NCBI GenBank assembly: GCA_050730675.1
Contig: JBOHNM010000005.1
Coordinates: forward strand, 1-58,350
Source of the DNA: JBOHNM01 sp050730675
GTDB lineage: Bacteria > Planctomycetota > Phycisphaerae > Phycisphaerales > UBA1924
Length of the DNA: 58,350 nt
Direction: 5' to 3'
A program made the translations under genes and the position numbers. Numbering within the stretch: the stretch's first letter is position 1; each line of letters starts with the position of its first letter. Positions 56,599-58,350 of the stretch are shown in pieces. The notes below the pieces were generated by a model that saw only the letters and a program-made list of their open reading frames with translations, had not been told where the DNA came from and did no database searches.

Positions 56599-57345
56599 TC
56601 AGTAGCCGTATTCGGACGGGGATCGGGGCGTGCTGCCCGGCGATGGACGCCAATTGAAGATGAGCTTGGCGACCACGACGTACGCGTTGCCGAGGGGTTC
56701 GGAGCGGATGAAGGTTGGCGCGGCGCCCGGTGCGCCGATGAACGGGCGGAGCATCCACGCGGACTGGATGCCCACGAAGGCGTAAAGCCCGAGCCAGGCC
56801 ACAAGCAGAATGCGGTGCCGCGGGCGGGCGGCGATCAGCGGGCGGTAGGCGCGGCGCATCACCATCTGCGCCACCAGCGCCGCCACGGTGAAGACCCCGG
56901 CATTCCACAGATGTGCCGAGCGATAGCCGATGCCGCTGATGTAGAGGAAAACCGTGATCGGCGCGACCGCGGCGAGGATGCACGTCATCGCCGCCTGGCC
57001 GCGCAGGATCGCCCGGAGCGACGCCCCCCAGTCCTCGCGCAGGCCGGCGAGGGTGGTGAGGACAAACAAGCCGGGGATGCACACCAGCGTGGTGGCGGCG
57101 ATGAGCAGCGGGATCTTGATCGCGCTGAAGACCGGCCCGAGCACGCGCGACGAGTCCTCGAGCCCGAAGGCGCCGACCCCGGCGCCGCCAAGCACGCCGG
57201 TCAGCACGATCGTCGCAACAAGCGCGGCCGCGCGCGGCTCACGAGCGCCGTCGGGTGTCGCGATCGTGCCGAGCACGCCGTCGATGCGAGCGGAGATCCT
57301 CGCGGAGGCTCGGGCCATGTTCACGACAGGAGCTGCTTCACGCAT
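56599..57345 (-). CDS. Polytopic membrane protein, paralogue of its upstream neighbour
   Basis: 248 residues with about six membrane segments (for example ALVATIVLTGVLGGAGVGAF, IPLLIAATTLVCIPGLFVLT, CILAAVAPITVFLYISGIGY). It shares with the upstream gene the C-terminal motif GIQSAWMLRPFIGAPG, and the helix order and spacing are the same. The first 25 bp overlap the upstream gene, which indicates coupled translation. ATG 57345 or the ATG nine codons later could be the start. The family is uncharacterised. Confidence 0.75.
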   Translation of the reverse strand: MREAAPVVNMARASARISARIDGVLGTIATPDGAREPRAAALVATIVLTGVLGGAGVGAFGLEDSSRVLGPVFSAIKIPLLIAATTLVCIPGLFVLTTLAGLREDWGASLRAILRGQAAMTCILAAVAPITVFLYISGIGYRSAHLWNAGVFTVAALVAQMVMRRAYRPLIAARPRHRILLVAWLGLYAFVGIQSAWMLRPFIGAPGAAPTFIRSEPLGNAYVVVAKLIFNWRPSPGSTPRSPSEYGY

Positions 57346-58157
57346 GTGAAAATGGCCTCGAAAACACTGCCGCCGCGGTGACGGAGGAGCTCGAACTCGC
57401 CGCCGGGGTGGCCGATGAACGGGCGCAGGACCCAGGCCATCTGCAGGCCCACCAGCGCGTAGATGACGATCCAGCAGCGGAAGATGTTGCCGCCGACATC
57501 ATCGCGAGCGAGAGGAGCCGGCTCGCCGAAGGGGCTGGTGGATGGAATGACCGGCGGCGCGGCGTACTGCGAAAGTTGCGGAGGCACGGTCGGTGGAGTG
57601 CTGGATGGAGCAGGAGGAGCGGGTGCGCGGCGGGGCGTGGGTGGCGGCAAGTCGCCGGGCTCGGGCGTCGAGAGTGCCCGCAGCGCCCGGAGCATGAAGG
57701 CGCAGGCGATGATCCCCGCCAGGCCGAGCAGCGCGACATTGAGCAGCACCATGAACGGGTAGCTGGTGGTGCTGAGCGTGAATAACCCAAGAATGGGGCC
57801 GAGCGAAGCGGCGACGGTGACGTTGATGACGATGGTGGCCACCAGCAGCCGCAGCGTGGCCTGAAAACCCAGCCGCGAGCCCATCAGCGCGTTGAAGACA
57901 TAGAGCGACGGGAACGTCACCAGCAGCGTCGCCAGGAACAGCAGCGGCAGCTTGACCGTGACGGCGGCCAGGTGCGCCGCGCCCCCGCTCTTGAAGGCTC
58001 CCAAAGCGTACCACCCCATGAACGAGCCATAGATCGCGCCCAGGCCGATGGCCCACGGGAGAAAGACCCGCAGTGACAGTCTCCGGTCGTCGGGCGTATC
58101 GGCCCGGGTTCGTTGGCCGCGCAGCAGTTCGTCGAGCGGGAGGAGCAGTCGTTTCAT
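57321..58157 (-). CDS. Polytopic membrane protein with proline-rich loop
   Basis: 278 residues from ATG 58157. The helices include LPWAIGLGAIYGSFMGWYAL, KLPLLFLATLLVTFPSLYVF, LLVATIVINVTVAASLGPIL and VLLNVALLGLAGIIACAFML. A cytoplasmic-looking loop of about 50 residues, rich in Pro and Ala (GDLPPPTPRRAPAPPAPSS), is inserted before the last helix and the motif GLQMAWVLRPFIGHPGGEFE. It is a diverged tandem copy of the next gene, which lacks this loop. The segment 58158-58317 upstream shows no gene. Confidence 0.75.
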   Translation of the reverse strand: MKRLLLPLDELLRGQRTRADTPDDRRLSLRVFLPWAIGLGAIYGSFMGWYALGAFKSGGAAHLAAVTVKLPLLFLATLLVTFPSLYVFNALMGSRLGFQATLRLLVATIVINVTVAASLGPILGLFTLSTTSYPFMVLLNVALLGLAGIIACAFMLRALRALSTPEPGDLPPPTPRRAPAPPAPSSTPPTVPPQLSQYAAPPVIPSTSPFGEPAPLARDDVGGNIFRCWIVIYALVGLQMAWVLRPFIGHPGGEFELLRHRGGSVFEAIFTCVKQLLS

Positions 58158-58317
58158 CAGGGTGGGTCCGTTGGGGACGCGCGCAGTGTCCGGCGACGCG
58201 CCGAGCGTCGAAGCTCTCCACTGTGCGAGGATGTGCGTAACCGATGCCCGAGCCGACAACGCGCGGCTTGGAAGCCGGGCGCATCGGTGCATCGGATCGG
58301 AGAACAACAGGTGAACC

Positions 58318-58350
58318 ATGGCCGCGACACACGTCGCGGTGGGGGGCGGG
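58318..58350 (+). CDS. Possible 5' end of a gene cut by the window edge
   Basis: ATG at 58318 opens a frame of 11 codons to the window end, MAATHVAVGGG. The run of glycines after a hydrophobic strand resembles the start of a dinucleotide-binding fold, but too little is visible. AGGTG is 4 nt upstream as a weak ribosome site. Confidence 0.35.
   Translation, partial: MAATHVAVGGG

Overview
The window is a high-GC bacterial chromosome segment that I place in the Planctomycetota, probably class Phycisphaerae. The reasons are a 16S rRNA gene standing alone with no 23S, 5S or spacer tRNA after it, a planctomycete-like 16S sequence, an H-X9-DG prepilin-like protein, a PEP-CTERM-like secreted protein, short zinc-ribbon membrane proteins and many lineage-type hypotheticals. 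I see no prophage, insertion sequence, CRISPR array or clear genomic island. It reads as core chromosome with accessory hypotheticals.

Layout. 1-5.5 kb (minus strand): murC-murB-ddl, a putative FtsQ-like protein, greA and tRNA-Glu. This is the tail of a division and cell-wall cluster without ftsA or ftsZ. 5.5-11.2 kb (plus): an outer-membrane beta-barrel, a NUDIX hydrolase, two NfeD-family membrane proteins, a TIM-barrel sugar isomerase-like protein and a ComF-type phosphoribosyltransferase. 11.2-13.5 kb: promoter, leader, orphan 16S rRNA and terminator. 13.5-23.5 kb: a UbiB/ABC1 kinase, a protein with a histone H1-like tail, a zinc-ribbon membrane protein, phoU, a PLP enzyme, a beta-CASP metallo-hydrolase, an MFS transporter and a PEP-CTERM-like protein. 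23.8-29.7 kb: an acyl-CoA mutase large subunit with isobutyryl-CoA-mutase-type residues, an ADP-ribosylglycohydrolase, a TPR lipoprotein and small membrane proteins, including two PLDc_N-type peptides.

29.8-40 kb: a membrane-anchored degenerate AAA-like protein, the HrpA helicase, an SDR, a DUF1579 protein, a small lipoprotein, a prepilin-like protein, two STAS proteins, a frameshifted small membrane protein and a membrane-anchored SprT-like protease. 40-46.5 kb: SthA-like transhydrogenase, DNA polymerase III delta', and flagellar fliS-fliD with a small upstream ORF. 46.7-58.3 kb: membrane proteins, an alpha/beta hydrolase, a site-2 protease (RseP), a redoxin, a DsbD N-domain protein, a rhodanese-like lipoprotein, a racemase-family protein, HscB, two CNNM/CorC proteins and two overlapping paralogous membrane proteins.

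The most interesting signal is regulatory. Seven genes without a Shine-Dalgarno have a TANNCT box ending 4-8 nt before the start codon, which predicts leaderless mRNAs. Genes with purine-rich ribosome sites start at a distance from such boxes. The tRNA-Glu and 16S genes share a promoter of TTGACC, 16 bp, then TAAACT or TACAGT. Several enzymes (NfeD long form, rhodanese lipoprotein, racemase, AAA-like protein) lack a canonical catalytic residue, and one small gene is broken by a single extra base in a G5 run. I did not find a coherent new multi-gene defence or biosynthetic system.
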